Shown: in pieces, positions 43,365 through 50,948 of the stretch
Layout: the number at the start of each line of letters is the position of its first letter
How positions within the stretch are numbered: position 1 is the stretch's first letter
DNA from: DASRDR01 sp963812945 [NCBI: uncultured Candidatus Rokubacteria bacterium]
GTDB taxonomy: Bacteria; Methylomirabilota; Methylomirabilia; Rokubacteriales
Reading direction: 5' to 3'
Assembly (NCBI GenBank): GCA_963812945.1
Contig: CAWEXD010000004.1
Location: 306,206-370,205 of the forward strand
Length of the DNA stretch: 64,000 nucleotides
Made by a program: the position numbers and the translations under genes
Notes under the pieces: model-generated
What the model saw: the letters and a program-made list of their open reading frames with translations, nothing else
Told to the model about the DNA's origin: nothing
Database searches by the model: none

Positions 43365-44474
43365 ATGAGCGCGGCCAGCACGCGAGTCCCCGCCCCGCGG
43401 ATCCGCGCGCAGATCGTGAGCGTCCTGCGCGCCTGGTCCATGGCGGACGCGCACGCGCAGACGACGGCCGAGATGATGGTGGAGACCGACCTGCGCGGAG
43501 TGGACTCCCACGGCATCTCGATGCTGCCCACCTACGATCGCGAGCGCCGCGCCGGCCGGCTGAACATGCGGCCGGTCTTCCGGACCGTGCGCGAGGGACC
43601 GGCGTTCGCGCTGATCGACGGCGACGCGACGCTCGGTCATCCGGTGGCCGTCCAGGCCATGAATCTCGCCGTCGACAAGTGCCGGGCGAGCGCCGTGGCG
43701 GTGGTATCGGTGTTCAACTCGCACCACTTCGGGGCGGCGGGCTGCTACGCGCGGATCGCCGCCGACCGCGGGGTGATCGGCCTGGTCACCGCGTCCACCC
43801 GCGGCGTGACGCTGGTGCCCACGTTCGCCGCCGAGCCGGTGCTGGGCACCAACCCGCTGGCCTTCGCGGCGCCGGCCGGCCGCAACGCGCCCTTCCTGCT
43901 GGACATGGCGACGACCACGGTCGCCGCCGGCCAGGTCAAGGTGCACCGGCTGAACCACCGCGCGCTGCCGGCCGGCTGGGTCGTCGACGCGGAGGGGCGG
44001 ACGGTGACCGACGCCGACGCGGCGTTCGGCTACGTCTTCGACCGGCCGGAGGGCGGGATCACGCCGCTCGGCGGCTCGCGGGAGGGCGGCGGCCACAAGG
44101 GCTACGGGCTGGCGACGATGGTCCACATCCTGGCCGGCACCCTGAGCGGCGCCTCGTTCTCGCCGATCCGCAATCGCACGCAGAAGCCCTTCGAGCCGCA
44201 CAACATCGGCCACTTCTTCCTCGCCATCGATCCGCGCGCCTTCCGGGCGGAGGGCGCGTTCGAGGACGACCTCGACCAGGTGATCGACGTCCTCCACGGG
44301 GCCCGCCGGGCCGACCCCGCCCAGCCGGTGCTGGTGGCCGGGGACCCCGAGCTGGCGACGCGGGCGGCGCGGCTTCGGGACGGGGTGCCGGTCCCGGAGG
44401 ACCTGCTGGCGCAGCTACGGGAGGTGGCCGACGGCGCCGGGGTCCCGTTCGTGCTGACGGGAGGCGACGGATGA
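43365..44474 (+). CDS. Ldh_2-family NAD(P)-dependent oxidoreductase (malate/L-lactate dehydrogenase type)
   Basis: 369 residues with the Ldh_2 signatures TDLRGVDSHGISML near the N-terminus (catalytic-type His in SHG), VVSVFNSHHFGAAGCYA, VLGTNPLAFAAP, LLDMATTTVAAGQVKVH and GGHKGYGLATMVHILAG. Enzymes of this family (distinct from classical LDH/MDH) reduce or oxidise 2-hydroxy acids such as malate, sulfolactate or ureidoglycolate. The substrate cannot be assigned. ATG 43365 is chosen because the family N-terminus starts there; the frame is open far upstream through the divergent transporter gene, which is a shadow. It shares a very short divergent control region with the transporter. Confidence 0.9.
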   Translation: MSAASTRVPAPRIRAQIVSVLRAWSMADAHAQTTAEMMVETDLRGVDSHGISMLPTYDRERRAGRLNMRPVFRTVREGPAFALIDGDATLGHPVAVQAMNLAVDKCRASAVAVVSVFNSHHFGAAGCYARIAADRGVIGLVTASTRGVTLVPTFAAEPVLGTNPLAFAAPAGRNAPFLLDMATTTVAAGQVKVHRLNHRALPAGWVVDAEGRTVTDADAAFGYVFDRPEGGITPLGGSREGGGHKGYGLATMVHILAGTLSGASFSPIRNRTQKPFEPHNIGHFFLAIDPRAFRAEGAFEDDLDQVIDVLHGARRADPAQPVLVAGDPELATRAARLRDGVPVPEDLLAQLREVADGAGVPFVLTGGDG

Positions 44475-44561
44475 ACGACAACGCGTGCGGCACAGGTCCT
44501 CCCGGCTCGGCAGCTCCAGCCCGAGGATGCCAGCTTGGCCCCGACGCTCATGCGAGCATCC

Positions 44562-45404
44562 TCACCGACGTCCCAGGTCGTCGTAGCAGCGGCGCGCCAT
44601 GCGGCCGATGAGCTGATAGGCGGCGGCAAAGCCCGGCGTGCCGTCCGCGAGGGTGTCGGGGACGTCGAAGGTGTAGGCCGTCAGGATGCACAGCGGCCGG
44701 TCCCCCTTGAAGAGGATGCCGGCGTCGTTGTAGCAGCGACGCCCGGTGCCGGTCTTGTGGGCGACCTTCGTCCCAAGGGGCAGGAGCGAGGGCAGCCGCG
44801 TCTTGAGCTTCTGCCAGGAAAGGATATCGAGGCCCAGCCGACACAGCGCCGGCGCGCACTGGAGGCGTGCGGCCACCGCCGGGTCCTCGGCTCCCCGCAA
44901 GATCAGCTCGAGCAGGAGCCCCTGGTCGTTCGGCGTCGTCGTCGTGACCCGGTCGAGCGCGTCGTCGGCGCCGCCCCTGGGCGGGATCCCGTAGCGATGG
45001 ATCGTTCCGGTGAGGCCGACCGCTTCGGTGTAGCGCTGGACGTTCTCGAGCCCCACCAGGTCGACGACGGCGCCCGTGCACGTGTTGTCGCTGACGATGA
45101 TCATCATCACCATCGCGTCCCGCAGTGTGATCCAGAACCCGGGCGTCAGGTGCTGGAACGTGCCCGAGTCGTTGTCCTGGTACCGGGCGTCGATGGTCAC
45201 CTTCTGATCGAGCGCGAGCTTCCCGGCGTAGACCGCCGACAGCGCGGCCATCATGATCGAGATCTTCCGCGTGCTGGCCGACGGGACGGGCACGCCGCCG
45301 AGCCGATGGGCGCTGGCGCCCGTCGCGAGATCCTTCAAGTACCAGCTAGCCTGGAAGCCCGCGGCGTCACACATCTCGTCGAGCCGCCTCACGGTCTCAC
45401 GCAT
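44562..45404 (-). CDS. Class A beta-lactamase-fold serine hydrolase without signal peptide
   Basis: 280 residues with the penicillin-recognising motifs in order: SxxK as SASTRKISIM, SDN as VSDNTCTGAVVDLVG, and KTG as VAHKTGTGRR. The omega-loop glutamate of true class A enzymes (ExxLN) is not evident; the region reads DALDRVTTTTPNDQGLL. The absence of a signal peptide suggests a cytosolic enzyme, or a secreted start that was lost. It therefore may be an esterase, amidase or peptidase rather than a resistance determinant. ATG 45404 follows AGAGGAGGC. It is convergent with the dehydrogenase gene. Confidence 0.82.
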   Translation of the reverse strand: MRETVRRLDEMCDAAGFQASWYLKDLATGASAHRLGGVPVPSASTRKISIMMAALSAVYAGKLALDQKVTIDARYQDNDSGTFQHLTPGFWITLRDAMVMMIIVSDNTCTGAVVDLVGLENVQRYTEAVGLTGTIHRYGIPPRGGADDALDRVTTTTPNDQGLLLELILRGAEDPAVAARLQCAPALCRLGLDILSWQKLKTRLPSLLPLGTKVAHKTGTGRRCYNDAGILFKGDRPLCILTAYTFDVPDTLADGTPGFAAAYQLIGRMARRCYDDLGRR

Positions 45405-46017
45405 CGACAGCCTCCTCTCTTGGGTTTTCCGAGAGCACCGCGTCCGTGTTGTCGGCGATCGGACCGAGCAGCTGCCTCAGTCGACGACGCCGACACGATC
45501 GCTCCGGCGGCGCCTTGCTCGGGGAGCAGCTCCGGCGGCGTCGGGTTGGCTCATGTCGGACGTCCGGAACGATGGATCACCTCGCGCACGGCGAAACGAC
45601 CATGGCGGGCGTCCTCCTCGGTTGGGCGCCGCGCGTCCCCGGAGATGCTGAGCTCGTCCATCAGCCCTCGCGGTCACCCTGTCCCTTGAACTGACTCTCG
45701 GAGACATTCCATGGGAGACGATCTTGCCACAGCTAACGTCAATCGCTCGTCAGACCGGAAGCCACGAGCGGTGGAACCATCCCGATGGCCGGGCCGTGAC
45801 GATTCCACTCCATGGTGGTCGGTAGATCGGGCCGCCCCTCTTCCACAAGATCCTCCGTCAACTCGGCCTCTCCCTGGAGGAGCTCGAGCGCCTCCGATGG
45901 GTTCACCCGCGGCGGGCGGAACCCGGACGCTGTGAGCCCGGGCCGATCTTACGACCTGTGGTGGAGACACGCGAGGCGCTACGTGGGCACTCTGTTCTCC
46001 GAGACAGATCAGACACA
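45405..46017. other. Gene-free region upstream of the beta-lactamase-fold gene
   Basis: No gene with coding features on either strand. A plus-strand stretch near 45835-45935 (HKILRQLGLSLEELERLR) resembles a protein tail but has no start and no recognised family. The region ends at the next tRNA-like repeat. Confidence 0.35.
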
Positions 46018-46122
46018 GAAGCCCCGGAAGATCATCTCTTCCGGGGCTTCCGACCTGGTTGCGGGGGCTGGACGTGCAGAATGCTACACGGCGCCGACGA
46101 CGCACTGGATTGACCTTGGCCG
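46018..46122 (-). repeat. Type B repeat: hairpin, tRNA-fMet 3' end and conserved tail (second good copy)
   Basis: GAAGCCCCGGAAG (46018-46030) pairs with CTTCCGGGGCTTC (46038-46050), a perfect 13-bp stem. It is followed by TGGTTGCGGGGGCTGGA (46056-46072) and a tail (TGCAGAATGCTACACGGCGC..) matching 41108-41156. It lies in the same orientation as the copy at 41055. Confidence 0.75.
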
Positions 46123-46593
46123 ACAATAACTTACCGCCCAGAAAGCATGGATTGCCCACGAGCTTAGGAGACCCTACTACAGCACCAACTCACGGCATTG
46201 GCCGTCCCGTTCAGCCGGCTGGACGGGCTCATCGGCAAGGTGCCGCTCGCGAGCTTTTCGGCGAGGACTTCACCCCCGTGCCGGTCAGGGTGAGTGGCTA
46301 CATCCGTGATCCCCTGGTCGTACGCTCCCGCCACGCCGGCGGTCACCTCCGCTGCCTTGGACATCTTCGAACGCGCGCTCAAGCTGCCGGCCAGGCTCGT
46401 CACGCCAAAGCGAGCCCAGAGGCGCGAACGCGAACACTCGGTGGAGGAGCCGGGGCCAAGTCCACTACCAGAGAGAGCAGGCCCCGGCGTCCTCGCCCGC
46501 GTCCTGGGCGAGAGTAAGACGATCGTCGTGCGCCATGCGGCCCGCGGGGGAGAGCGCATGGTGCGCGGGCGAGGGCCGGTGCCGCTACGGCTG
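46123..46593. other. Gene-free region
   Basis: About 470 bases in which I see no credible gene or regulatory signal; the frames are arginine-rich and lack ribosome-binding sites. Confidence 0.35.
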
Positions 46594-46640
46594 AAGCAGT
46601 AGTGGGCGCGAAGCCGAATGCGACGCGCCCACTACTGCTT
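46594..46640 (-). terminator. Strong 17-bp hairpin right after the histone-like gene
   Basis: AAGCAGTAGTGGGCGCG (46594-46610) is perfectly complementary to CGCGCCCACTACTGCTT (46624-46640), with a 13-base loop. It begins at the TAA of the minus-strand gene. A T-tract is lacking, so it may be a terminator that needs no U-run, or an mRNA-stabilising hairpin. Confidence 0.6.
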
Positions 46641-46942
46641 TATGGGGTCGAGCCTTCGCCCATCCCCTGCGCGAGCGCGCGGGCTATGATGGCTCGCCGG
46701 ACCAGCGCCCGCTTCACGGCGCGCTTCTTCAGCGCGCGCTTCGCGACCGCCCGCTTCACGGCGCGCTTCTTCAGCGCACGCTTCGCGACCGCGCGTTTCA
46801 CGGCGCGCTTCTTCAGCGCACGCTTCGCGACCGCCCGCTTCACGGCGCGCTTCTTCAGCGCACGCTTCGCGACCGCGCGTTTCACGGCGCGCTTCTTCAC
46901 CGCGCGCCTCGCCACTGCTCTCTTGGCTCGCTTTCGTGCCAC
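46640..46942 (-). CDS. Histone H1-like Lys/Arg/Ala-rich repeat protein
   Basis: GTG 46942, preceded by AGAAGGAGGCGAAA, gives a 100-residue protein of pI far above 11. It is composed of tandem 14-residue units of the type KRAVKRAVAKRALK and contains almost no other residues besides A, K, R, V and L. Such AK-rich repeats resemble the C-terminal tail of eukaryotic H1 and bacterial H1-like proteins (AlgP, HctB), which bind and condense DNA. The C-terminal end (RRAIIARALAQGMGEGSTP) departs from the repeat. The copy number of such repeats is usually unstable. A hairpin follows the stop codon. Confidence 0.78.
   Translation of the reverse strand: MARKRAKRAVARRAVKKRAVKRAVAKRALKKRAVKRAVAKRALKKRAVKRAVAKRALKKRAVKRAVAKRALKKRAVKRALVRRAIIARALAQGMGEGSTP
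46720..46887 (-). repeat. Four 42-bp tandem repeats inside the histone-like gene
   Basis: Units start at 46720, 46762, 46804 and 46846, followed by a partial unit. Units 1 and 3 end in CCCGCTTCACGG and units 2 and 4 in GCGTTTCACGG, so an 84-bp doublet was probably duplicated. The length is a multiple of three, so copy changes keep the frame. Confidence 0.85.
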
Positions 46943-47240
46943 TTTCGCCTCCTTCTGACCCTCCCGAATCTCGCGGAAACGCCCGCGCGCGACGCTGCCC
47001 CTGTGGGGTTTCCGGACAGCTCGACACCAATAGTAGTATGAGCGCACGGTCTGGCGATAGCGCTTTTTGACACGGCGTCGTCGATGGGCTCGCCTTCATC
47101 CAACCATCGGAAGCGCGGGACTCTCCTGTCCTTTGCCAAAACCTCGTCCGACTTCGCTTGGCCGACCTGAGGGGTGTCGACGTCCGGAGGCTGTCGACCC
47201 GCCGGCGACCATACGGCCGCCTTCTGTGGGTGGCGGAAAA
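46943..47240. other. Upstream region of the histone-like gene, no other feature seen
   Basis: It holds the ribosome-binding site of the histone-like gene and presumably its promoter. No second gene was found. Confidence 0.35.
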
Positions 47241-47834
47241 CTATCGACGGGGTGGGCGCGTTCGTGGTTGTGATCCCTTGCGGCCGGTTGCGGGACTACG
47301 CGGCCTGGCGGAAGTGGCGGTGGTGCAGGCGGCCGACTTCTGGGAGCTGCACGATCTTGCCCGCCGCGGGAGCTCGATTGGCCTGAGGCCGGGTGCGTCC
47401 TTGTCGCGCGCAAGGTGCGTGCGCGCCTGATGGTAGTAAGCGAAGTAGCGAGTCGAGATTCGGCGCAGATGTCGTTCGCCCAGGACGAGAACGTGGTTGA
47501 GACACTCGCGCCGGATCGAACCGATGACGCGCTCCGCGAACGGATTCTGCCAAGGGTTGTGCGGCGCCGTGAGAACTTCGTCAGTGAGCAGGATCTCCGG
47601 GACGCGGTCGTCAAGACGGCGGCCTGCGTCTCGACGCTCCCCCGCCACCGTCGGCGTGAAGCTCACGGTTTGCACGGGGACGGGCGTCCCGCCGCCCCGC
47701 CACGCCGCCCGCCGAAAGTGGCAAGAGCGCGGCCGGGCGACGTCGACCACGTAGAGCCGCCCGCGCTCGCCGTCCCACGTGTCGACGCGCCCGTGGAGCC
47801 GGGGGTGCGCTCCACGAGGCGCCGGTCCCGTCAC
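47241..47834 (-). pseudogene. Cold-shock-like domain running into a DDE transposase fragment
   Basis: GTG 47834 overlaps the stop of the preceding small gene (GTGA). The first ~65 residues (HGRVDTWDGERGRLYVVDVA..GGTPVPVQTVSFTPTVAG) look like a cold-shock/OB-type domain. From about residue 80 the frame switches to PWQNPFAERVIGSIRRECLN, YFAYYHQARTHLARDKDAPG: the C-terminal part of an rve-type (IS3/IS481-like) transposase, including the catalytic glutamate but without the earlier aspartates. The last 40 codons are degenerate. This is a chimeric frame, most likely a small gene interrupted by a transposase remnant. Confidence 0.55.
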
Positions 47835-48121
47835 GGCGCCGCCTCGGGCTCGGGGTCCAGCTCGGGCGCGTACCCGACCGGACGGACGTCGCGGGCGCGG
47901 GCGCCGTCGAGCTGGAAGCGGACGCGCATCCCCGGACGCGGCGGGGCGGGCGCCGTCCAGTCCGACGCGTCGAACCGGACGAAGCCGTCCGAGGTCCACA
48001 CGCGCCCGCCCCCGGGTCCGAGGAGGTCGACGGCGTCGATGTCACCCACCCGGCGGACAGGCTCGGGCGCGGGCGGGGTCATGCCGGGGGCGTCCTTGTG
48101 TTCGGGACGCGGCGGGTCCAT
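47831..48121 (-). CDS. Small OB/cold-shock-like protein
   Basis: ATG 48121 (GGAAGG upstream) gives 96 residues; the frame is open to 48181. The second half reads GDIDAVDLLGPGGGRVWTSD, GFVRFDASDW, PGMRVRFQLDGARARDVRPV, which follows the strand order of cold-shock domains (G+V..GFV.FD.S...G..V.F.L..G..A.DV). The RNA-binding aromatic motifs are incomplete. The downstream frame carries a similar domain, so the two may be a tandem duplication. Acidic N- and C-termini. Function uncertain. Confidence 0.45.
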   Translation of the reverse strand: MDPPRPEHKDAPGMTPPAPEPVRRVGDIDAVDLLGPGGGRVWTSDGFVRFDASDWTAPAPPRPGMRVRFQLDGARARDVRPVGYAPELDPEPEAAP

Positions 48122-48308
48122 ACTAAATGCGCCTTCCACGGGGACGCCGGGCCCCCTTGGCGTCTGGCTCTGTTGCCCCATCCCTTGTCGCGTGGCGACC
48201 CTCCGTCGGGGCGCATGCCGAGGCCCCGATGTTTGACGAAGCCGCCCTGCGCCAACTCGCCCGTCGCGCGGTAGCGACCACGACGCCGAAGAACACGAAG
48301 CGGCGCAC

Positions 48309-48449
48309 GTGATCGTCTACGCGGTGCGCGTCCGCCCCGCCCGGCGGTCGCGCTCTGGCCGCTCCGTGGCTCTCCCGGCGCGGCCGCTCGGGCTCGCGGC
48401 GGGCCTGCTGATTCTGGCCGTCGTCGTTCTTCTGCTGGCGAGCGGGTAG
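48309..48449 (+). CDS. Possible 46-residue single-span membrane protein
   Basis: GTG 48309 opens a short frame with a basic N-terminus (RPARRSRSGR) and one strong transmembrane helix (LGLAAGLLILAVVVLLLASG) at the C-terminal end. The GTG overlaps the stop of a preceding open frame (GTGA), which itself ends in a short basic peptide and has no clear ribosome-binding site. The hydrophobic helix is the only evidence for coding. Confidence 0.35.
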   Translation: MIVYAVRVRPARRSRSGRSVALPARPLGLAAGLLILAVVVLLLASG

Positions 48450-48496
48450 GCCCCACCAACACGGCCATCGAGCGGCGCGCGCGGGTCCGCCGTTCT

Positions 48497-48680
48497 TCAC
48501 GCGGCGCCGTCACCGCGCGCGCTCCGGGACGTCGCACGCCACGAACGCCGGACCCGGCGCGCCAGGTCCTCGACCGTCACCGGGGGCGGCGGGGCGATCC
48601 GGGCGAGGAGCCGCTCCGCCCCGGCGAGGAGCGCCTCGACGCGCGCGAGCCGGACGCCGTCAAGGTTCGGCGCCGTTCGA
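48497..48680 (-). pseudogene. C-terminal remnant of an unidentified protein, cut at a repeat
   Basis: A minus-strand frame without a start reads LDGVRLARVEALLAGAERLL, then PPPPVTVEDLARRVRRSWRA, ending at 48497-48499. It looks like a helical coding sequence. It begins right at the repeat starting near 48690, so its 5' part was probably replaced there. Confidence 0.35.
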
Positions 48681-48689
48681 GGACGTGAG

Positions 48690-48845
48690 CGCGGGTCGCA
48701 TAGGAACCCGCGACCTTTGGGCTATGAGGGCAATGGCGGGCGCGACAGGCGCCAAGAGCGGCGGTTACCGGCGGCCAGGTTTGGCGGGGTTGGGGCTGGC
48801 AGGCGGAGGTCCACGGACAGAATACGGACAGTTGACCCGAGCCTG
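48690..48845 (-). repeat. Type A repeat, diverged copy
   Basis: It contains CGACCTTTGGGCTATGAGGG (anticodon-loop half of an initiator tRNA, minus sense), then CGGGCGCGACAGGCGCCAA, and ends with CACGGACAGAATACGGACAG. The same order occurs at 49565-49712 and 58211-58360. The tRNA 3' acceptor end is altered in this copy. Confidence 0.65.
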
Positions 48846-48893
48846 TCACCCGCGGCAGGGTTCATGGACATCGGAGTGTGATATCGTTCGCTC

Positions 48894-49121
48894 ATGGGTG
48901 ACCCGCGCGAGATCGAGTCAGAGGCCCTCCAGCTCCCGCCCAGGGAGCGCGCCCGGCTCGCCCAACGTCTCCTCGCCAGCCTCGACCCGGCGTCCGACCG
49001 GGACGCCGAGCAGGCCTGGCTCCAGGAGGCTGAGCGCAGACTCGACGAGCTCGAATCCGGCACGGTCGCCGGCATCTCCGCGGAGCAGGTTTTCAAGAGG
49101 GCCAGTTCGACGCTTCGGTGA
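48894..49121 (+). CDS. Addiction-module antitoxin (TIGR02574-like)
   Basis: A 75-residue acidic protein with the typical pattern EIESEALQLPPRERARLAQR, LLASLDP, EQAWLQEAERRLDELESGTV and AGISAEQVFKRA of putative addiction module components that pair with ParE/RelE toxins. It starts with ATG 48894 and its end overlaps the toxin reading frame by 4 bases (GTGA), a classic antitoxin-toxin arrangement. The antitoxin frame appears intact. It lies between two copies of the type A repeat, so the pair behaves as a small cassette. Confidence 0.85.
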   Translation: MGDPREIESEALQLPPRERARLAQRLLASLDPASDRDAEQAWLQEAERRLDELESGTVAGISAEQVFKRASSTLR

Positions 49122-49410
49122 GGAGCGTCGAGTTTCATCCCGAGGCGGAAGCCGAATTCGTCTCGGCCGCGCAGTACCTCGAGAGCCACGTCGAGCATCT
49201 CGGGCTGGACTTCATCGTTGCGGTCCGGCAAGCCACCGAACGGATCCTCGAGTTCCCGGACAGCGGTCGCCTGTTCGGCCGTCGACTCAGGCGGACCCTC
49301 GTCCCGGGCTTCCCTAGGGGCTGCTCTACCGCGTCGAGCCGTCGCGCATCTTCATCGTGGCGGTCGCCCATCTGCATCGACGGCCAGGTTACTGGCGGTC
49401 GCGTCAGTGA
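49118..49410 (+). pseudogene. ParE/RelE-type toxin gene, frameshifted
   Basis: The first 65 codons give EFHPEAEAEFVSAAQYLESH, DFIVAVRQATERILEFPDSG and RLFGRRLRRTLVPGFP, the ParE/RelE fold. After GGCTTCCCT the frame is lost. From 49321 the adjacent frame continues as LLYRVEPSRIFIVAVAHLHR RPGYW and stops at 49408-49410, exactly the expected C-terminus. One base appears deleted at about 49314-49318 (expected FPYGLLYRV). The toxin is therefore probably inactive while its antitoxin remains. Confidence 0.8.
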
Positions 49411-49462
49411 GGGTGCAGCGGCGAAGCGCTCGACGATGCGTGTGTGAGCGACCCGGGTATTC

Positions 49463-49720
49463 CGCGATGATTCCAAGCCGAACGTCGCCGGAGAAACGCA
49501 ACGGGTTACGGCGCGTGCCGTAACCCGTTCCGTTCCATGGTTGCGGGGGCTGGATTTGAACCAGCGACCTTTGGGTTATGAGGGCAACGCCGGGCGCGAC
49601 GGGCGCCAAGCCCCACCAACCAACTCCATATGAGTTGGACGTTACGCGGGCACCCGCTTGGGGCTGGTTGGGGCTGGTCGGCAGGCGTTCACGGACAAAA
49701 CACGGACAACGCTGGTCGGT
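49463..49720 (-). repeat. Type A repeat with hairpin and tRNA-fMet 3' half
   Basis: A stem CAACGGGTTACGG/CCGTAACCCGTT (about 49499-49529) is followed by 49538-49582, the reverse complement of the 3' half of initiator tRNA from the anticodon loop (CTCATAA) through CCA. The next bases (GGCAACGCCGGGCGCGACGG) no longer match a tRNA, so the 5' half is missing. The copy ends with TTCACGGACAAAACACGGAC. It matches 58096-58365. Confidence 0.8.
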
Positions 49721-49980
49721 TTCCCTTGCGCCTCGCCTCGCATCCGAACCGCATCCTCCTCCACGACCCAAGGCCGCGGGTCACCGCCTCCGTGGCCAGA
49801 GGGAGACAATCCGCCTCATCGCCGCAGGACGCCGTGTCATTCCTTCTCACACCATTGGGGCAGCATCCGGGCAGCACGCACCGAGCGCCGCGTCATCCGA
49901 AATTCCTATGCTTCCCGGCCGGCGCTCGTGGCGCCCTGGCGGGAGCGTCACGAGGCACGCTCCGCTCGGGGCTCGGTGCC

Positions 49981-50085
49981 GGGGCCACCGCCGTCGTAGG
50001 TGAACTCGAACCGGATGGCGGCCTTCCCCGGCGAGAGCGGTTGCGGGGCAGCCACTGTGTAGCGTTGCAGGGCGAGCTGAGTTCT
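49981..50085 (-). pseudogene. Fragment of an arylsulfatase C-terminal domain
   Basis: The minus frame reads LALQRYTVAAPQPLSPGKAA and then IRFEFTYDGGGP. It aligns with the fragment at 59230-59457 (LGLQRYTVAATQAV.. IRFQFAYDGGGGKGG) and with the C-terminal domain of the intact sulfatase at 60069. No flanking sulfatase sequence remains here. The rest of 49721-50427 shows no gene. Confidence 0.6.
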
Positions 50086-50427
50086 CCGGCGTCCCTCGCC
50101 GTCCCATGATGTTCATTTGGTTCCTCCAGCCTGGCCCGACACACTCTCTGCCCCGCACCTGGCGGCGGCATCTCATACGAACCTCCACCGCGGGACGGCT
50201 CCGAATAAGATCACACGCCCGACCGGGCCCGGTGAAACTCGCGAGCTCACTTCTTCACGCTCGCCGGGCCGCCACGTCGTGTTCTCGTCATCGCCGCCAG
50301 AGTTCCCGCGCGTCGCGGGACAGGTGAGCCCGGCAGACGATGGCGTTTTCTCCCCGTGCCTCGCGAGCGTGCACGGCATTGTCAGGGCAACGGCACTCGC
50401 GGGCGCAACCGGCGAGCTGTCTCTTCG

Positions 50428-50928
50428 TTACGGCTGCGCCGTCACGTACACCAAGGTGCTCCCCTGAAAGGCCGCACGATAGAAGTCGCTGCCGCAGACG
50501 CGGTACTCCACGCCACCGACCACTTTCGGGGTGCAACCGGCGGGGAGAGTGGACACGACGGTGCCCACCGGCAAAGGCTTCCCGGCAGATGGAGCCGCGG
50601 CCTGTTGCTGAGCTGCCGTAGCCTGTTGCTGGGCCGCCGCGGCCTGCTGCTGGGCTGCCGCGGCCTGTTGCTGGGCTGCCGTCGCCTTCTCCTTTTCGAC
50701 GGCCGCCTGCTGCTGAGCCGCCGCCGCCTGTTGCTGGGACGCTGCGGCGCTGGCCTGGGCCGAGGACGATCCTGCGGAACCGACCGCGGCTCCGACGACG
50801 AAGGCGGCCCCTCGGCCACGAAACGCCTGCGCGTCGGGCACCAGTGTCACGGACAGATACGGGACGTCGGCGATGGACATCCCGAACAGAACGATGACGA
50901 CTGCGGCAATCTTGTGCGTCTGCGTCAT
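50428..50928 (-). CDS. Secreted protein with Ala/Gln coiled-coil repeats
   Basis: 166 residues: a signal peptide-like N-terminus (HKIAAVVIVLFGMSIADV), a central region of repeated AAAAQQQA units (about residues 60-115) expected to form a long helix or coiled coil, and a conserved-looking C-terminal domain PAGCTPKVVGGVEYRVCGSD followed by FYRAAFQGSTLVYV. The two cysteines there may form a disulfide. C-termini of this type (YY.CG..YY.P.F....YVV) are common in small envelope proteins of unknown role. ATG 50928 is preceded by AGGAGGACAACC. It lies 20 bases after the DUF2092 gene and is probably the last gene of that operon. Confidence 0.7.
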   Translation of the reverse strand: MTQTHKIAAVVIVLFGMSIADVPYLSVTLVPDAQAFRGRGAAFVVGAAVGSAGSSSAQASAAASQQQAAAAQQQAAVEKEKATAAQQQAAAAQQQAAAAQQQATAAQQQAAAPSAGKPLPVGTVVSTLPAGCTPKVVGGVEYRVCGSDFYRAAFQGSTLVYVTAQP

Positions 50929-50948
50929 GGTTGTCCTCCTGTCGGTGT

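Noticed and set aside
44562-45404. Beta-lactamase-fold gene as an antibiotic-resistance determinant
   Set aside because: No signal peptide and no recognisable omega-loop glutamate; the SxxK/SDN/KTG motifs alone also occur in esterases and peptidases.
46720-46887. Tandem 42-bp repeats considered as a CRISPR array
   Set aside because: Units are contiguous with no unique spacers and encode an in-frame 14-residue protein repeat.
48123-48500. Minus-strand open frame of 125 codons beginning with a GTGA overlap
   Set aside because: It is rich in Arg/Gly/Pro with no hydrophobic core and overlaps a better plus-strand membrane-peptide frame.
49538-49582. Possible intact tRNA gene on the minus strand
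   Set aside because: Only the 3' half from the anticodon loop is tRNA-like; the 5' side (GGCAACGCCGGGCG) cannot complete the anticodon stem, D arm or acceptor stem. The same applies to 58184-58228.
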